A stretch of DNA of 64,000 bases from Bradyrhizobium sp. CCBAU 051011 (GCF_009930815.1 NZ_CP022222.1:3948501-4012500), one strand, 5' to 3'; shown: positions 41,044 to 51,277, numbered from the stretch's first letter. Made by a program: numbers and translations. The notes: a model not told the origin generated them from the sequence alone.

Positions 41044-42411
41044 ATGATGAACAACCGCATTCTGACGATTTGTGCCGCCATTGCCGCTGCCCTGGCGGGA
41101 ACTTCGCTCGCCCATGCGCAGCAGGGCTATCCCGCCCAAGGCCAAGTCTATTCGACGGCTCCAGGCCCGTATGTGCAAGGTGGTTATGCGGTTCAAGAAC
41201 GCCGCGGCCCCGGCGAGCCCGATTTCGACGCGCTGGACGATGATGACGACGAGGCGCCGAACGGGCAGAACTCGGCCGCGCTGCCGCCACCCGGTCCGGT
41301 GATGTCGCCCAGCGATCCCCGCTATGGCCGCCCGGCCGGTGCCCCCGTTTATTCAGACCGTGGCGCTCCGACGCCCACGGGCCCGATCCTTTCCCCCGAC
41401 GATCCGCGCTATGGCCGCCCGGCCGGTGCTCCGGTCTATTCGGACCGTGGCGCTCCGACGCCCACGGGCCCGGTCCTTTCCCCTGACGATCCGCGTTATG
41501 GCCGCCCGGCCGGTCCGCCGCCGGTGATCTATGCGGACCGTCCGCCCGCCTCGCAGCAGCAGGTCTATTCGGATCGCGGTGACAGCCGCATTCCCGGCGC
41601 CAGCATTGTCTATCCGAACGACGACCGCGCTGGCCTGCGCCCGCCGGGGGCCATCGGCGCCGCACCGGCGCAGGCACCCGCCGCCACCGGCGCGCTCCCG
41701 CAGTCGCAGCAACCCGCCGTCGGCGCCGACGGCAGGCCGGTGCAGCTCGCTGCGCTGCCGCCGGAAGAGCAGCCGGAAGTGGGCCCTGCGCAGCTTCCGC
41801 CGCACCTGCGCCGCCAGGAAGTGTCCTTCGCGACCAAGGAGCCTGCGGGCACCATCGTCGTCGATACCTCCAACACCCACCTCTATTACGTGCTCGGTGG
41901 CGGACGCGCGATCCGCTACGGCGTCCGCGTCGGCCGCGACGGCTTCACCTGGAACGGCGTGCAGAAGATCAGCCGCAAGGCCGAGTGGCCGGACTGGCAT
42001 CCGCCGACCGAGATGATCGAGCGCCAGCCCTATCTGCCGCGCTTCATGGCCGGCGGCCCCGGCAATCCGCTCGGCGCGCGCGCCATGTATCTGGGTTCGA
42101 CCATCTACCGCATTCACGGCACCAACCAGCCGTCGACGATCGGCAAGTTCGTCTCCTCGGGCTGCATCGGCATGCTGAACGAGGACGTCTCCGACCTGTT
42201 CGAGCGCGCCAAGGTTGGCACCCGCGTGGTGGTGATGCCCGGCGGTCCGCCGCCCGCCAACACCGCAAGCGCTTCGAACGCCACGCCGCCGCCCGCCGCG
42301 GGCCCGGCCGCCGCCGCAGCCCCCGGACCGGCGCAGGCCCAGCTGGCCCCCGTTCCCGGCGCGCAGCCGACGGCGGTGCCGCCGCTGCCCGCACCGGTCA
42401 CGATTCGCTGA
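41044..42411 (+). CDS. L,D-transpeptidase with repeat-rich linker
   Basis: This 455-residue exported enzyme has a signal peptide (NNRILTICAAIAAALAGTSLAHA), an acidic stretch (FDALDDDDDEAP), and a Pro/Gly-rich linker with 29-residue repeats (residues 93-165). The YkuD domain runs from about 265: IVVDTSNTHLYYVLGGGRAIRYGVRVG. The catalytic His is in YRIHGTNQPS and the catalytic Cys in VSSGCIGM. An Ala/Pro tail closes it. It forms 3-3 peptidoglycan cross-links or attaches proteins to the wall in the periplasm. The start is ATG 41044 or the ATG directly after it. Confidence 0.9.
   Translation: MMNNRILTICAAIAAALAGTSLAHAQQGYPAQGQVYSTAPGPYVQGGYAVQERRGPGEPDFDALDDDDDEAPNGQNSAALPPPGPVMSPSDPRYGRPAGAPVYSDRGAPTPTGPILSPDDPRYGRPAGAPVYSDRGAPTPTGPVLSPDDPRYGRPAGPPPVIYADRPPASQQQVYSDRGDSRIPGASIVYPNDDRAGLRPPGAIGAAPAQAPAATGALPQSQQPAVGADGRPVQLAALPPEEQPEVGPAQLPPHLRRQEVSFATKEPAGTIVVDTSNTHLYYVLGGGRAIRYGVRVGRDGFTWNGVQKISRKAEWPDWHPPTEMIERQPYLPRFMAGGPGNPLGARAMYLGSTIYRIHGTNQPSTIGKFVSSGCIGMLNEDVSDLFERAKVGTRVVVMPGGPPPANTASASNATPPPAAGPAAAAAPGPAQAQLAPVPGAQPTAVPPLPAPVTIR
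41320..41544 (+). repeat. 87-bp in-frame tandem repeat within the transpeptidase gene
   Basis: Two full units (41320-41406 and 41407-41493) and a partial third from 41494 encode RYGRPAGAPVYSDRGAPTPT-type units of 29 residues. A more diverged SDPRYGRPAG start precedes them. Units one and two differ at only a few bases, so the array is recent. Confidence 0.85.
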
Positions 42412-42438
42412 TAGGACGGTTGTCGAACAAGCATCTGA

Positions 42439-42463
42439 GGCGCGCCGAGAGCGCGCCTTTTTT
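42439..42463 (+). terminator. rho-independent terminator after the L,D-transpeptidase gene
   Basis: GGCGCGC and GCGCGCC form a seven-pair GC stem around CGAGA, followed by TTTTTT. It lies 28 nt after the stop codon. Confidence 0.92.
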
Positions 42464-42611
42464 GTTGGGTCGTCTTTGCCGGGACAGCGGGCCCGGCCCG
42501 ATCTGAGTTCCGTGGCTCGCACAGATTTCTCCCGCCGCGACATTCGCCCGCTTGATTTCACGTTCGCTCCGACTACCTGCCGCCCGTCGCAACGAACATG
42601 AGGATCACGCC

Positions 42612-43580
42612 ATGCGAATTCTTGTTGCGGGTGCCACTGGCGCCGTCGGCCTTAAGCTCGTTCCGCAGCTGATTGAGGCCGGTCATTCCGTTGTCGGCAC
42701 GACGCGAACGGCAGCGAAGGTCGAAATTATCAGGCGGATGGGCGCGGAACCTGCGATTGCCGATGGGCTCGACGCACAGGCCATTCGCACTGCTGTGATC
42801 GCGGCGAGGCCGGATGTCATCGTCGATCAGATGACCGATCTCGCAGGGGTCACCGATCTCAGGCATTTCGACCGCGCCTTCGCCACCACCAACAAGTTGC
42901 GCACGCAAGGCACCGATTTCCTGCTGGCGGCTGCACGCGAAGCCGGCGTGCGGCGTTTCATAGCCCAGAGCTTCTGTGGCTGGACCTACGGTCACGGCGG
43001 CGAAGCGATCAAGACGGAGGCCGATGCGCTGGACCCCGATCCGCCGGAGGAACTGCGCCGCACGCTGCAAGCAATTCAATATCTGGAAGGCGCCGTCGCC
43101 GGTTCGGCAAGCCCTGAAGGGATCGTTCTGCGATATGGATCATTCTACGGCCCGGACACCGGCATGCTCTCGCGCGCAATGATCGATCAGGTGCGCCGCC
43201 GCCGCGTGCCGCTGATCGGCGGCGGTGGCGGACGGTGGTCGTTCATCCACGTCGATGATGCCGCTGCCGCGACCGTTGCTGCAATCGAGCGCGGCAAGCC
43301 AGGCGAAATCTACAACATCGTCGACGATGAACCGGCTGATGTCAGCGAATGGCTGCCTGCGCTTGCCACGCTGGTTGGAGCGAGGCCGCCCATTCGCGTT
43401 CCGGCCTGGCTTGGCCGGTTGTTCGCCGGCGAGCACCTGGTTTCAATGATGACCGAGGTGCGGGCGGGCTCCAACGCCAAGGCTAGGCGGGAGCTTGGCT
43501 GGCAGCCGGCGCACGTATCCTGGCGAGAGGGATTTGCGGAAGCCGTCAGGCAGTCCGGCGAGCAGAGAGCGGCGGCCTGA
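42612..43580 (+). CDS. NAD(P)-dependent epimerase/dehydratase family protein
   Basis: This 322-residue extended short-chain dehydrogenase has a Rossmann motif ILVAGATGAVGLKLVPQLI at residues 3-21. RRFIAQSFCGWTYG stands where other members have the Ser/Thr-x-x-x-Tyr region, and GSFYGPDTGM and WSFIHVDDAAAATVAAIERG are substrate-binding segments typical of the family. The YxxxK catalytic pair is not obvious, so it may be an atypical reductase or epimerase. Its start is the ATG at 42612, with AGGATCACGC upstream. Function is not predictable beyond NAD(P)-linked chemistry. Confidence 0.88.
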   Translation: MRILVAGATGAVGLKLVPQLIEAGHSVVGTTRTAAKVEIIRRMGAEPAIADGLDAQAIRTAVIAARPDVIVDQMTDLAGVTDLRHFDRAFATTNKLRTQGTDFLLAAAREAGVRRFIAQSFCGWTYGHGGEAIKTEADALDPDPPEELRRTLQAIQYLEGAVAGSASPEGIVLRYGSFYGPDTGMLSRAMIDQVRRRRVPLIGGGGGRWSFIHVDDAAAATVAAIERGKPGEIYNIVDDEPADVSEWLPALATLVGARPPIRVPAWLGRLFAGEHLVSMMTEVRAGSNAKARRELGWQPAHVSWREGFAEAVRQSGEQRAAA

Positions 43581-43591
43581 GGTTTGCCGCC

Positions 43592-44551
43592 TCAGGCCAG
43601 CCGCTGCTTCGGCTCGCCCTTGAACCAGGCGTCGATGCCCTCGACCATCTGCTGATAGTGGTTGCGGAAGCTGTCCTCGGTGACGTAGCCGAGATGGGGC
43701 GTCAGCACCATGTTGTCGAGCTTGCGGAACGGATGGTCGATCGGCAGGGGCTCGACCGAGAACACGTCGACGCCGGCGCCGGCGATCTTCTTTTGGGTCA
43801 GCGCTTCCAGCAGCGCGCCCTCATCGACGATCGGCCCGCGCGCGGTGTTGACGAGATAGGCGGTGGGCTTCATCCGCGCCAGCTCGGCAGCTCCGACCAG
43901 CCCGCGCGAGCGCTGGCTCAGCACTACATGGATGGTGACGATGTCGGCGGTCGAGAACAGCTCGTCCTTGCTGACATAGGTGACGCCGACTTCCTTGCAC
44001 TTTTCAGCCGTCAAATTCGGGCTCCAGGCGATCACGTGCATGCCGAAGGCCTGCGCCAGCTTCGACACTTTGGTGCCGAGCTTGCCGAGGCCGATGACGC
44101 CGAGCGTGCGGCCCTCGATCTCCATGCCGACATGAGCCTGCAGGGGCTCGCCGGCATGCATGCGGGCGTTTTCGCGGCCGATATTGCGGGTCAGTTCCAG
44201 GATCAGGCCCATGGTCAGCGGCGCGGTCGGGTCGCGGCCCCATTGCGTGCCGCACAGCGTGACCTTGTGGTCCTTGGCGGCCTCCATGTCGATCGCGGCA
44301 TTGCGCAGGCCCGAGGTGATCAGCAGCTTCAAATTCGGCAGCGCGGCAAACATGGTGCGCGGGAACGGGGTGCGTTCGCGCATCGCGCAGATGATCTCAA
44401 AATCCTTGAGCGCGCTGGCCGCCGTTTCCGCGTTCGTGAACGGCTGGCTGAACACCGTGATGTCGACGCGATCGGAGACTTTGGACCAGTCGGCGACGGT
44501 CAAGGCTACGTTGAGATAGTCGTCGAGGATTGCACAGCGCAGCCGCGTCAT
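43592..44551 (-). CDS. D-2-hydroxyacid dehydrogenase family protein
   Basis: This 319-residue NAD-dependent dehydrogenase has the nucleotide motif VIGLGKLGTKVSKLA near residue 150. The catalytic Arg is in VNTARGPIVDE, the Glu in VEPLPIDHPF and the His in LTPHLGYVTED. It opens LRCAILDDYLNVAL. This subgroup is common in Bradyrhizobium and acts on unknown 2-hydroxy or 2-keto acids. It lacks the ACT domain of serA at 5163. I use the ATG at 44551 because residues upstream do not fit the family. It converges with the epimerase gene. Confidence 0.9.
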   Translation of the reverse strand: MTRLRCAILDDYLNVALTVADWSKVSDRVDITVFSQPFTNAETAASALKDFEIICAMRERTPFPRTMFAALPNLKLLITSGLRNAAIDMEAAKDHKVTLCGTQWGRDPTAPLTMGLILELTRNIGRENARMHAGEPLQAHVGMEIEGRTLGVIGLGKLGTKVSKLAQAFGMHVIAWSPNLTAEKCKEVGVTYVSKDELFSTADIVTIHVVLSQRSRGLVGAAELARMKPTAYLVNTARGPIVDEGALLEALTQKKIAGAGVDVFSVEPLPIDHPFRKLDNMVLTPHLGYVTEDSFRNHYQQMVEGIDAWFKGEPKQRLA

Positions 44552-44654
44552 GGGGGAGGTCCGTTGGTGGCGAGGATGACGGTAGAATGGCCGTCGGGGG
44601 AGCGCCATGGTCGCGCGTATCGCGGCTCAGCGCAAGAAGCCGATGTCTCCAGGG

Positions 44655-44933
44655 CTACGAACCAAGCGGCGGTCGCACTTCGCCTTTGGTGCGGGCGTTG
44701 GTGCGCACCCGATCGTCCTCGTCAATCGCCTTCTGCTCAAGCCGCGACCACAACTTTCTGCCCCGGCGCGAATAAATCAGCATGCAAGCGGTTGCCGCCA
44801 ACGCCGAAAGGAACACGACGGAAGCGACGACATCCGATGAGCTGATTCTTCCGATATGTTGCTCCTGGAAGAAAGCGAGCGCAGCCACACCCGCTAGACA
44901 TCCGCCGATCAAGAGATACAGGATGCCATTCAT
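44655..44933 (-). CDS. small two-helix membrane protein
   Basis: This 92-residue protein has two membrane helices: NGILYLLIGGCLAGVAALAFF (residues 2-22) and DVVASVVFLSALAATACMLIY (near 35-55). An RRGRKLWSRLEQKAIDEDDRVRT tail follows. It begins at the ATG at 44933. I recognise no family. A start further upstream is open but would place Arg/Ser-rich sequence before the first helix. Confidence 0.55.
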   Translation of the reverse strand: MNGILYLLIGGCLAGVAALAFFQEQHIGRISSSDVVASVVFLSALAATACMLIYSRRGRKLWSRLEQKAIDEDDRVRTNARTKGEVRPPLGS

Positions 44934-45036
44934 TGAATTTGCTCGCAGGCCGCCTGACCACCGGATCGGCGCCATGCACGATAACAGAGGGGATCGGCGA
45001 GCGTCCCGCAGTTTCTCAGATTTTCCTCGAACCCAC

Positions 45037-45228
45037 TTAGTCGCGACAAGCCTGCTTGGCGCGCCAGGCAGGTCCCGGGCCGCGCATATAGTGCAGTTCC
45101 GGGCGGTAGGGGTTGAACGCCTTGGCGATGAACTGGCGCAGGAAGGCGCGGAGTTCTGCCAGCGGTTTTGCCAGTCCGGCGCTTGCATGAGCCGGGGCGT
45201 GAAGGGATGCCGAGCTGATCGTAGCCAT
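45037..45228 (-). CDS. small conserved-looking hypothetical protein
   Basis: This 63-residue basic protein contains a helix (LAKPLAELRAFLRQFIAKAF) and a tail NPYRPELHYMRGPGPAWRAKQ. AAGG lies about 9 nt before the ATG at 45228. Codon use in this frame is consistent with a real gene. The PYRPELHYMRGPGPAWR tail looks like one I have seen in short Bradyrhizobium proteins. No function is suggested. Confidence 0.5.
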   Translation of the reverse strand: MATISSASLHAPAHASAGLAKPLAELRAFLRQFIAKAFNPYRPELHYMRGPGPAWRAKQACRD

Positions 45229-45458
45229 GACGCGGGCCTTGTTTTCAGAACGCCTGTTTCGGCGCTGAAAACGATTTTTCGCCCGATTTATTAAAAGATA
45301 GTTTCAATTGTCGGGATCTCGGCCCACATGGTGACCAACCCGTATTCACCCGTGGTGAACGGCTGGAAAACGGGTTCCCGCGGTTGCCCTTTGGCGGCCA
45401 CGCCGCTACATCAGCGGCAGCAAATCTCCGTAAAATCCAACCATTTCCAAGGATCGCG

Positions 45459-47108
<1,650 letters not shown>

Positions 47109-47126
47109 GTCGGCACTCCCGAGGCA

Positions 47127-47157
47127 ACGCCCGTGGCTCGAGCCACGGGCGTTTTTG
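47127..47157 (+). terminator. rho-independent terminator after ettA
   Basis: ACGCCCGTGGCT and AGCCACGGGCGT pair perfectly around CG, and TTTTGTTT follows. It lies 18 nt after the ettA stop. Confidence 0.92.
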
Positions 47158-47450
47158 TTTGAACTGCGGTGGCTGATTTGCTGCGGCGCTCCGCCCAACA
47201 TTTTCGCGCCCCCTTGGTGAAGCGCGAACGAAAGCTGCAGCCTTATCGCCCATCGGAAATCTGCCAGCGTGGAACGAGCCCGGTAATTTCTAGGCGCGAT
47301 CATAAAGACCGCTAATTTTGCCTTGAAACTCGGCATAACGTGACGTTCCCGTAATATGCGCTGCGGCCAGTTGTCGCTTCACAGCGCGGTCAGATTGCGT
47401 AGATATAAGCCGCCTTCCGCAATTCGAATCCTCCAGCCGAGCCCTCCCTG
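47158..47450. other. gene-free stretch between ettA and the YqhA-family gene
   Basis: No coding frame or repeat that I can support lies here. It should hold the promoter of the YqhA-family gene at 47451; I see no convincing boxes. Confidence 0.4.
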
Positions 47451-48041
47451 ATGTCCCTTGCTCCCGAAACGCCGTTGCCGCCCGAAGTTCAGCGGAAGGC
47501 ATTGCGCCCGATTCCGCTGCTGATCTTCAGCTCCCGCTGGCTGCAGTTGCCGCTCTATATCGGCCTGATCGTCGCGCAGGGCGTCTATGTGGTGCTGTTT
47601 CTGAAGGAGTTGTGGCACCTGTTCGCCCACGCCTTCGATTTCAGCGAGCAGCAGATCATGCTGGCGGTGCTGGGCCTGATCGACGTGGTGATGATTTCCA
47701 ACCTGCTGGTGATGGTCATCGTCGGCGGCTACGAGACGTTCGTCTCTCGGCTCAATCTGCAAGGACATCCCGATCAGCCGGAATGGCTCAGTCACGTCAA
47801 CGCCAGCGTGCTCAAGATCAAGCTCGCGATGGCCATCATCGGCATCTCGTCGATCCATCTGTTGCGCACATTCATCGAGGCCGGCGGACTGGCATCGGGC
47901 AAGAGCGGCTATACCGAAACCGGCGTGATGTGGCAGACCATCATCCACACGGTTTTCATTCTGTCGGCGATCGGCATTGCCTATGTCGATAAGCTGTCGA
48001 ATGTTTCCACGGAGAATGCCAAACACGCCGCCTCGCATTGA
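47451..48041 (+). CDS. YqhA family (UPF0114/TIGR00645) membrane protein
   Basis: This 196-residue inner-membrane protein has four helices and the TIGR00645 pattern: [52 protein letters not shown], and [26 protein letters not shown]. The family is widespread and lacks an assigned activity. The next gene, a lytic transglycosylase, begins 30 nt downstream and may be cotranscribed. Confidence 0.92.
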   Translation: MSLAPETPLPPEVQRKALRPIPLLIFSSRWLQLPLYIGLIVAQGVYVVLFLKELWHLFAHAFDFSEQQIMLAVLGLIDVVMISNLLVMVIVGGYETFVSRLNLQGHPDQPEWLSHVNASVLKIKLAMAIIGISSIHLLRTFIEAGGLASGKSGYTETGVMWQTIIHTVFILSAIGIAYVDKLSNVSTENAKHAASH

Positions 48042-48071
48042 CGGGCGTGTAAATCAATTGGAGTTTCGGCT

Positions 48072-49307
48072 TTGCGAACGGGAGCGATCGTCGCAATTCT
48101 GATCGGAGCTGCGATGACTCTTGGAACGGCGCATCCGGCGTTCTCCGCCGATGCCGCCTTCACCCAGTTCATTGCCTCGCTGTGGCCGGAGGCGCAGGCG
48201 GCGGGCGTGTCGCGCGCGACGTTCGATCGCGAGACGCAAGGACTCGAGCCCGATTACAAATTGCCCGATCTGTTGCTGCCCGGCCGGCCCGCCACCGGCG
48301 CGCCGGCGCAGGCCGAATTCGTGCAGGTGCCCGCCGACTACGTGAAGGAATCCTCGATCGCGCGGCTGGCGGCCGAGGGGCAGAAGCTGATGCAGAAGCA
48401 TCGCGCGGCGCTCAGCGAGATCGAAAAGCGTTTTGGCGTTCCTTCAAGCGTCGTGCTCGCGATCTGGGGCCGTGAGACCGACTACGGCCGCTACCGCCTG
48501 CCTTACGACACGCTACGTGTGGTCGCCACCCAGGCCTATGTCGGTCGGCGCAAGGAGCAGTACCGCGGCGAGTTCATCCTGGCGCTGAAGCTGCTCGGCG
48601 AGGGCGCGGTGGCGCGCAGGGATTTTCGCTCGTCCTGGGCCGGCGCGACCGGTCTCACGCAATTCCTGCCGTCCGAGTACTACAAGCACGGCGTCGATCT
48701 GGACGGCGACGGCAAAGTCGACATCTGGAATTCAGTTCCTGATGCGTTGGCAGCGGCCGCGCAGCAGCTCGTCAACAAGGGCTGGCAGGCGGGTGTGCGC
48801 TGGGCCTATGAGGTGAAGGCGCCCGCCAATGTCGATTGCACCATGGGCGTGCCCGAGATGACCAAGCCGATCGCCGAATGGCTGCGCGCAGGGTTCGTGC
48901 CGGTGCGCGGGCAGCGGTTGAGCGCGGCCGAGCAGGCGCAGCCGGCTTCGCTGTTGCAGGTGGAGGGCATCTACGGCCCGGCGTTCCTGACGACGAAGAA
49001 CTACTTCGTCATCAAGGAATACAATTTCTCCGATCTCTATGTGTTGTTCGTCGGCCATCTCGCCGACCGCATGACGAACCCGCAGCCGTTCGCGACGCCA
49101 TGGTCGACCTCGACGCAACTGCGCTCGGCCGATGTCGAGGCCATGCAGCGTCACCTGACGCGCATCGGTCTCTACAAGGACAAGCTCGACGGCAAGGCCG
49201 GCATGCAGACCCGCGCGGCGCTGGGGGCGTATCAGAAGTCCGCCGGCCTCAAGGTCGATTGCTGGCCGAGCGAAGCGGTGCTGCGCTCGATGAGCGCGGG
49301 GCGCTGA
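48072..49307 (+). CDS. lytic murein transglycosylase, MltB-like, with peptidoglycan-binding domain
   Basis: This 411-residue periplasmic enzyme has a signal peptide and an MltB/SLT-type catalytic domain: VVLAIWGRETDYGRY near residue 137, whose Glu is the catalytic acid, then SSWAGATGLTQFLPSEYYKHGVDLDGDGKVD near residue 190. A carboxy-terminal PG_binding_1 domain from about residue 345 contains VEAMQRHLTRIGLYKDKLDGKAGMQTRAAL. It cleaves glycan strands to 1,6-anhydromuropeptides. The start is a TTG at 48072 with GGAG 8 nt upstream. A similar gene lies at the right edge of the window. Confidence 0.9.
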   Translation: MRTGAIVAILIGAAMTLGTAHPAFSADAAFTQFIASLWPEAQAAGVSRATFDRETQGLEPDYKLPDLLLPGRPATGAPAQAEFVQVPADYVKESSIARLAAEGQKLMQKHRAALSEIEKRFGVPSSVVLAIWGRETDYGRYRLPYDTLRVVATQAYVGRRKEQYRGEFILALKLLGEGAVARRDFRSSWAGATGLTQFLPSEYYKHGVDLDGDGKVDIWNSVPDALAAAAQQLVNKGWQAGVRWAYEVKAPANVDCTMGVPEMTKPIAEWLRAGFVPVRGQRLSAAEQAQPASLLQVEGIYGPAFLTTKNYFVIKEYNFSDLYVLFVGHLADRMTNPQPFATPWSTSTQLRSADVEAMQRHLTRIGLYKDKLDGKAGMQTRAALGAYQKSAGLKVDCWPSEAVLRSMSAGR

Positions 49308-49355
49308 CGTCGTTCATCACGTAGCCCATCCGGGCTGCAGGTCGAAGCAAACAAA

Positions 49356-49383
49356 AAGCCCGGCCGAGATTTCGGCCGGGCTT
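49356..49383 (-). terminator. terminator between convergent transglycosylase and secreted-protein genes
   Basis: AAGCCCGGCCGA and TTCGGCCGGGCTT form a long GC stem. On the minus strand it is followed by TTTGTTTGC, so it suits the gene at 49422; it could also end the plus-strand transcript. Confidence 0.85.
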
Positions 49384-49421
49384 CGGATCAGGACGCGCGG
49401 GTCGCGCGCCGATCGATCAGA

Positions 49422-49694
49422 TCAGTTGCAGACTTCGACGCGGCGATAGCGCCAGTCGTAGCCGTCCCAGAAGCGCTCGCGAACCATGCGGCACGCCGGG
49501 TAGGGCGCTTCTTCCACATACACCGGACCGCCGTAGGCTGGGCGGCTGGAGGCGATCGCGCCACCGATGATCGCGCCGCCGAGCAGGCCGGCCGCCACAC
49601 CTGCGGCAACGCCGCGCTGTGCGCTTGCGGGCGTCGAGGCAAGCGAACCGGCAATTGTTGCGACCGCGACGAAGGCAGCAAATGTCTTCTTCAT
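49422..49694 (-). CDS. small secreted protein, Gly-zipper family, copy 1
   Basis: This 90-residue protein has a signal peptide (MKKTFAAFVAVATIAGSLA, then an ASAQ cleavage). A Gly/Ala zipper (RGVAAGVAAGLLGGAIIGGAIA) follows, then a Tyr/Pro-rich segment and a carboxy-terminal CRMVRERFWDGYDWRYRRVEVC in which two Cys could pair. The gene at 49924 encodes a close paralog. Such small exported Gly-zipper proteins are common in Bradyrhizobium and have no known role. Confidence 0.82.
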   Translation of the reverse strand: MKKTFAAFVAVATIAGSLASTPASAQRGVAAGVAAGLLGGAIIGGAIASSRPAYGGPVYVEEAPYPACRMVRERFWDGYDWRYRRVEVCN

Positions 49695-49923
49695 GTCCTG
49701 GGCTCTCCTGAGTGACGCCTTCGGGCGCCGGGTTTAGGGATGACTCACACGCTGTTTCGAACTGCCGCTTCGCTAAAAAAGCGCACATGGGTCAATCGAA
49801 AGTAAACGTTCGCAATGGGTGGCCGAAAAAAACGGTATTTTTGCGCCAGAGATGGCAGACATCCCGGAACAGCAGTGCTTTTCCGGGATGTTTGGGCCGT
49901 AATTTAATGAAGATGAACGGCGG

Positions 49924-50241
49924 TTAATCGCAAACCCTGACGCTGCGGACCCGCCAGCCATAGCCGTCCCAGAACCGCTGCCGCTGCCAGATGCAGGATT
50001 CGCCGTAGCCGGGATCGGCGACATAGGCCGGGCCGCCGTAATAGCCAGGCGCATAATAACCCGGGCCGCCGTAATAATAGCCGTTCTGGGAGGCAATCGC
50101 GCCGCCGACAATGGCGCCGCCGATCAAGCCGGCGGCGACGCCCGCGGCCACGCCGCGCTGCGCATGGGCCGGCGCGGGAACAGCCACGGCCGAAACGGTT
50201 AACGCAGCGGCGGCGCCGAGCGCGATCAATGTCTTCTTCAT
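49924..50241 (-). CDS. small secreted protein, Gly-zipper family, copy 2
   Basis: This 105-residue paralog of the previous protein shares RGVAAGVAAGLIGGAIVGGAIAS and the carboxy-terminal RFWDGYGWRVRSVRVC. Its linker is longer and Tyr/Gly-rich (NGYYYGGPGYYAPGYYGG). The start at 50241 follows AGGTGAGCCC. It is separated from copy 1 by about 230 bp and lies in the same orientation, so the pair is a tandem duplication that has since diverged. Confidence 0.82.
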   Translation of the reverse strand: MKKTLIALGAAAALTVSAVAVPAPAHAQRGVAAGVAAGLIGGAIVGGAIASQNGYYYGGPGYYAPGYYGGPAYVADPGYGESCIWQRQRFWDGYGWRVRSVRVCD

Positions 50242-50422
50242 GGGCTCACCTTTCTCAACGTGAAGAGCATCACGGTTTTGCCGCGGCAAAAGTTCCACAT
50301 TTCGCTTGAATGATCAATGAACGCAGAAGGCTCCGGCGATGACGAAAACGGGAGGTGGAGCACGTCACGGTGCGAAGATACCGACGGCTGTTCTTGGTCC
50401 TTGAACGAAGGATGCGACGACG

Positions 50423-50689
50423 ATGAGCGGAATGGCGGCATTCATGGCAGCGGTCGGCGGCACCTCGCTGATCTGCTACCTGCTGATGAACCGGGTGCCA
50501 AACCGCAAGCCGCGGCGCGAGAGCGCGGGTGGCGACAGCTATGGCACGACTTCCAGCGCCAGTTCCGGCGGCGATGGCTGGAGCCTGTTTTCCTGGGGCG
50601 GCAGCGACAGTTCTTCGCCCCATGATTCCGCTTCATCCAGCGACAGCGGAGGAGGCGGTGGCGACGGCGGAGGTGGTGGCGGCGATTGA
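50423..50689 (+). CDS. small membrane protein with Gly/Asp-rich tail
   Basis: This 88-residue protein has one short amino-terminal membrane helix (MAAFMAAVGGTSLICYLLM). A basic stretch (NRVPNRKPRRES) and a Ser/Gly/Asp-rich tail ending GGGGGDGGGGGGD follow. AAGGA lies upstream. The tail resembles that of the protein at 14466-14786, although the rest is dissimilar. Function is unknown. It lies ahead of bfd but has a separate gap of 179 bp. Confidence 0.65.
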   Translation: MSGMAAFMAAVGGTSLICYLLMNRVPNRKPRRESAGGDSYGTTSSASSGGDGWSLFSWGGSDSSSPHDSASSSDSGGGGGDGGGGGGD

Positions 50690-50741
50690 TCGCGGAAACA
50701 CCGGCAATCAGCGCCGGATTGGTTTACCGCAACTCTGCCTT

Positions 50742-50758
50742 TTTAGATTCATTCCAGA
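50742..50758. promoter_or_regulatory. imperfect Irr-like iron control element upstream of bfd
   Basis: TTTAGAT-TCA-TTCCAGA resembles the 7-3-7 TTTAGAA-N3-TTCTAAA palindrome, with three mismatches. It lies 110 bp before bfd, so a role is only possible. Confidence 0.3.
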
Positions 50759-50868
50759 GTTTCCCCGGCATCAGTTTGGAATTGCTTGAAAATGCGGCTT
50801 TTCCTTTTGCATCTCTTCGCTCCCTTAAATAACGATGAGGTCGCATCACTAAGGGTTCTAGCGGTTTC

Positions 50869-51141
50869 ATGATTGTCTGTTCCTGCAACGTCCTGAGCGA
50901 CCACGATGTCCGTAATGCCGTGAGTGCAGCTTCGGACCTGCCGCGAAATCCCAAGCAGATTTACGGCTGCCTCGGCTGCAGTGCCGAATGCGGCCGGTGC
51001 GCGCGCACGATCAAGACCATCATCGACGAAGCGCTGGGCGCCTGCGCCAAGGAATGCTGCTCCGGCTGCCCGCACAGCCGCCACGCCAACGACGAGCCTG
51101 CGCAGGAAACCGCCCCGGCGTTCGCCCTCGCGGCCTGCTGA
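50869..51141 (+). CDS. bfd: bacterioferritin-associated ferredoxin
   Basis: This 90-residue 2Fe-2S protein carries electrons that release iron from bacterioferritin. The Bfd domain has Cys4-x-Cys6 and Cys34-x2-Cys37, the four cluster ligands, within MIVCSCNVLSDHDVR and IYGCLGCSAECGRC. Residues after about 50 carry a Cys-rich extension (ACAKECCSGCPHSRH) not found in short Bfd proteins. bfr lies 136 bp downstream in the same direction, which supports the assignment. Iron control by Irr is expected from the family; only bfr shows a clear site. Confidence 0.88.
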   Translation: MIVCSCNVLSDHDVRNAVSAASDLPRNPKQIYGCLGCSAECGRCARTIKTIIDEALGACAKECCSGCPHSRHANDEPAQETAPAFALAAC

Positions 51142-51218
51142 AAGCTCTCTGAATCCCCTGATTTTTCGCCGTTTCCACCGCTTTTTTTGCGGAACGATTG
51201 CTCTTGGCTCCAAACTGA

Positions 51219-51235
51219 TTTAGAAGCGTTCTAAA
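51219..51235. promoter_or_regulatory. Irr iron control element upstream of bfr
   Basis: TTTAGAA-GCG-TTCTAAA is a perfect 7-3-7 palindrome matching the iron control element bound by Irr in Bradyrhizobium and relatives. It lies 42 bp before the bfr start, consistent with Irr repression of iron storage when iron is scarce. Confidence 0.8.
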
Positions 51236-51277
51236 TTCAGTGTCAGGCCGCCTTGGCCTGAGAAATCGGAGTGGACC

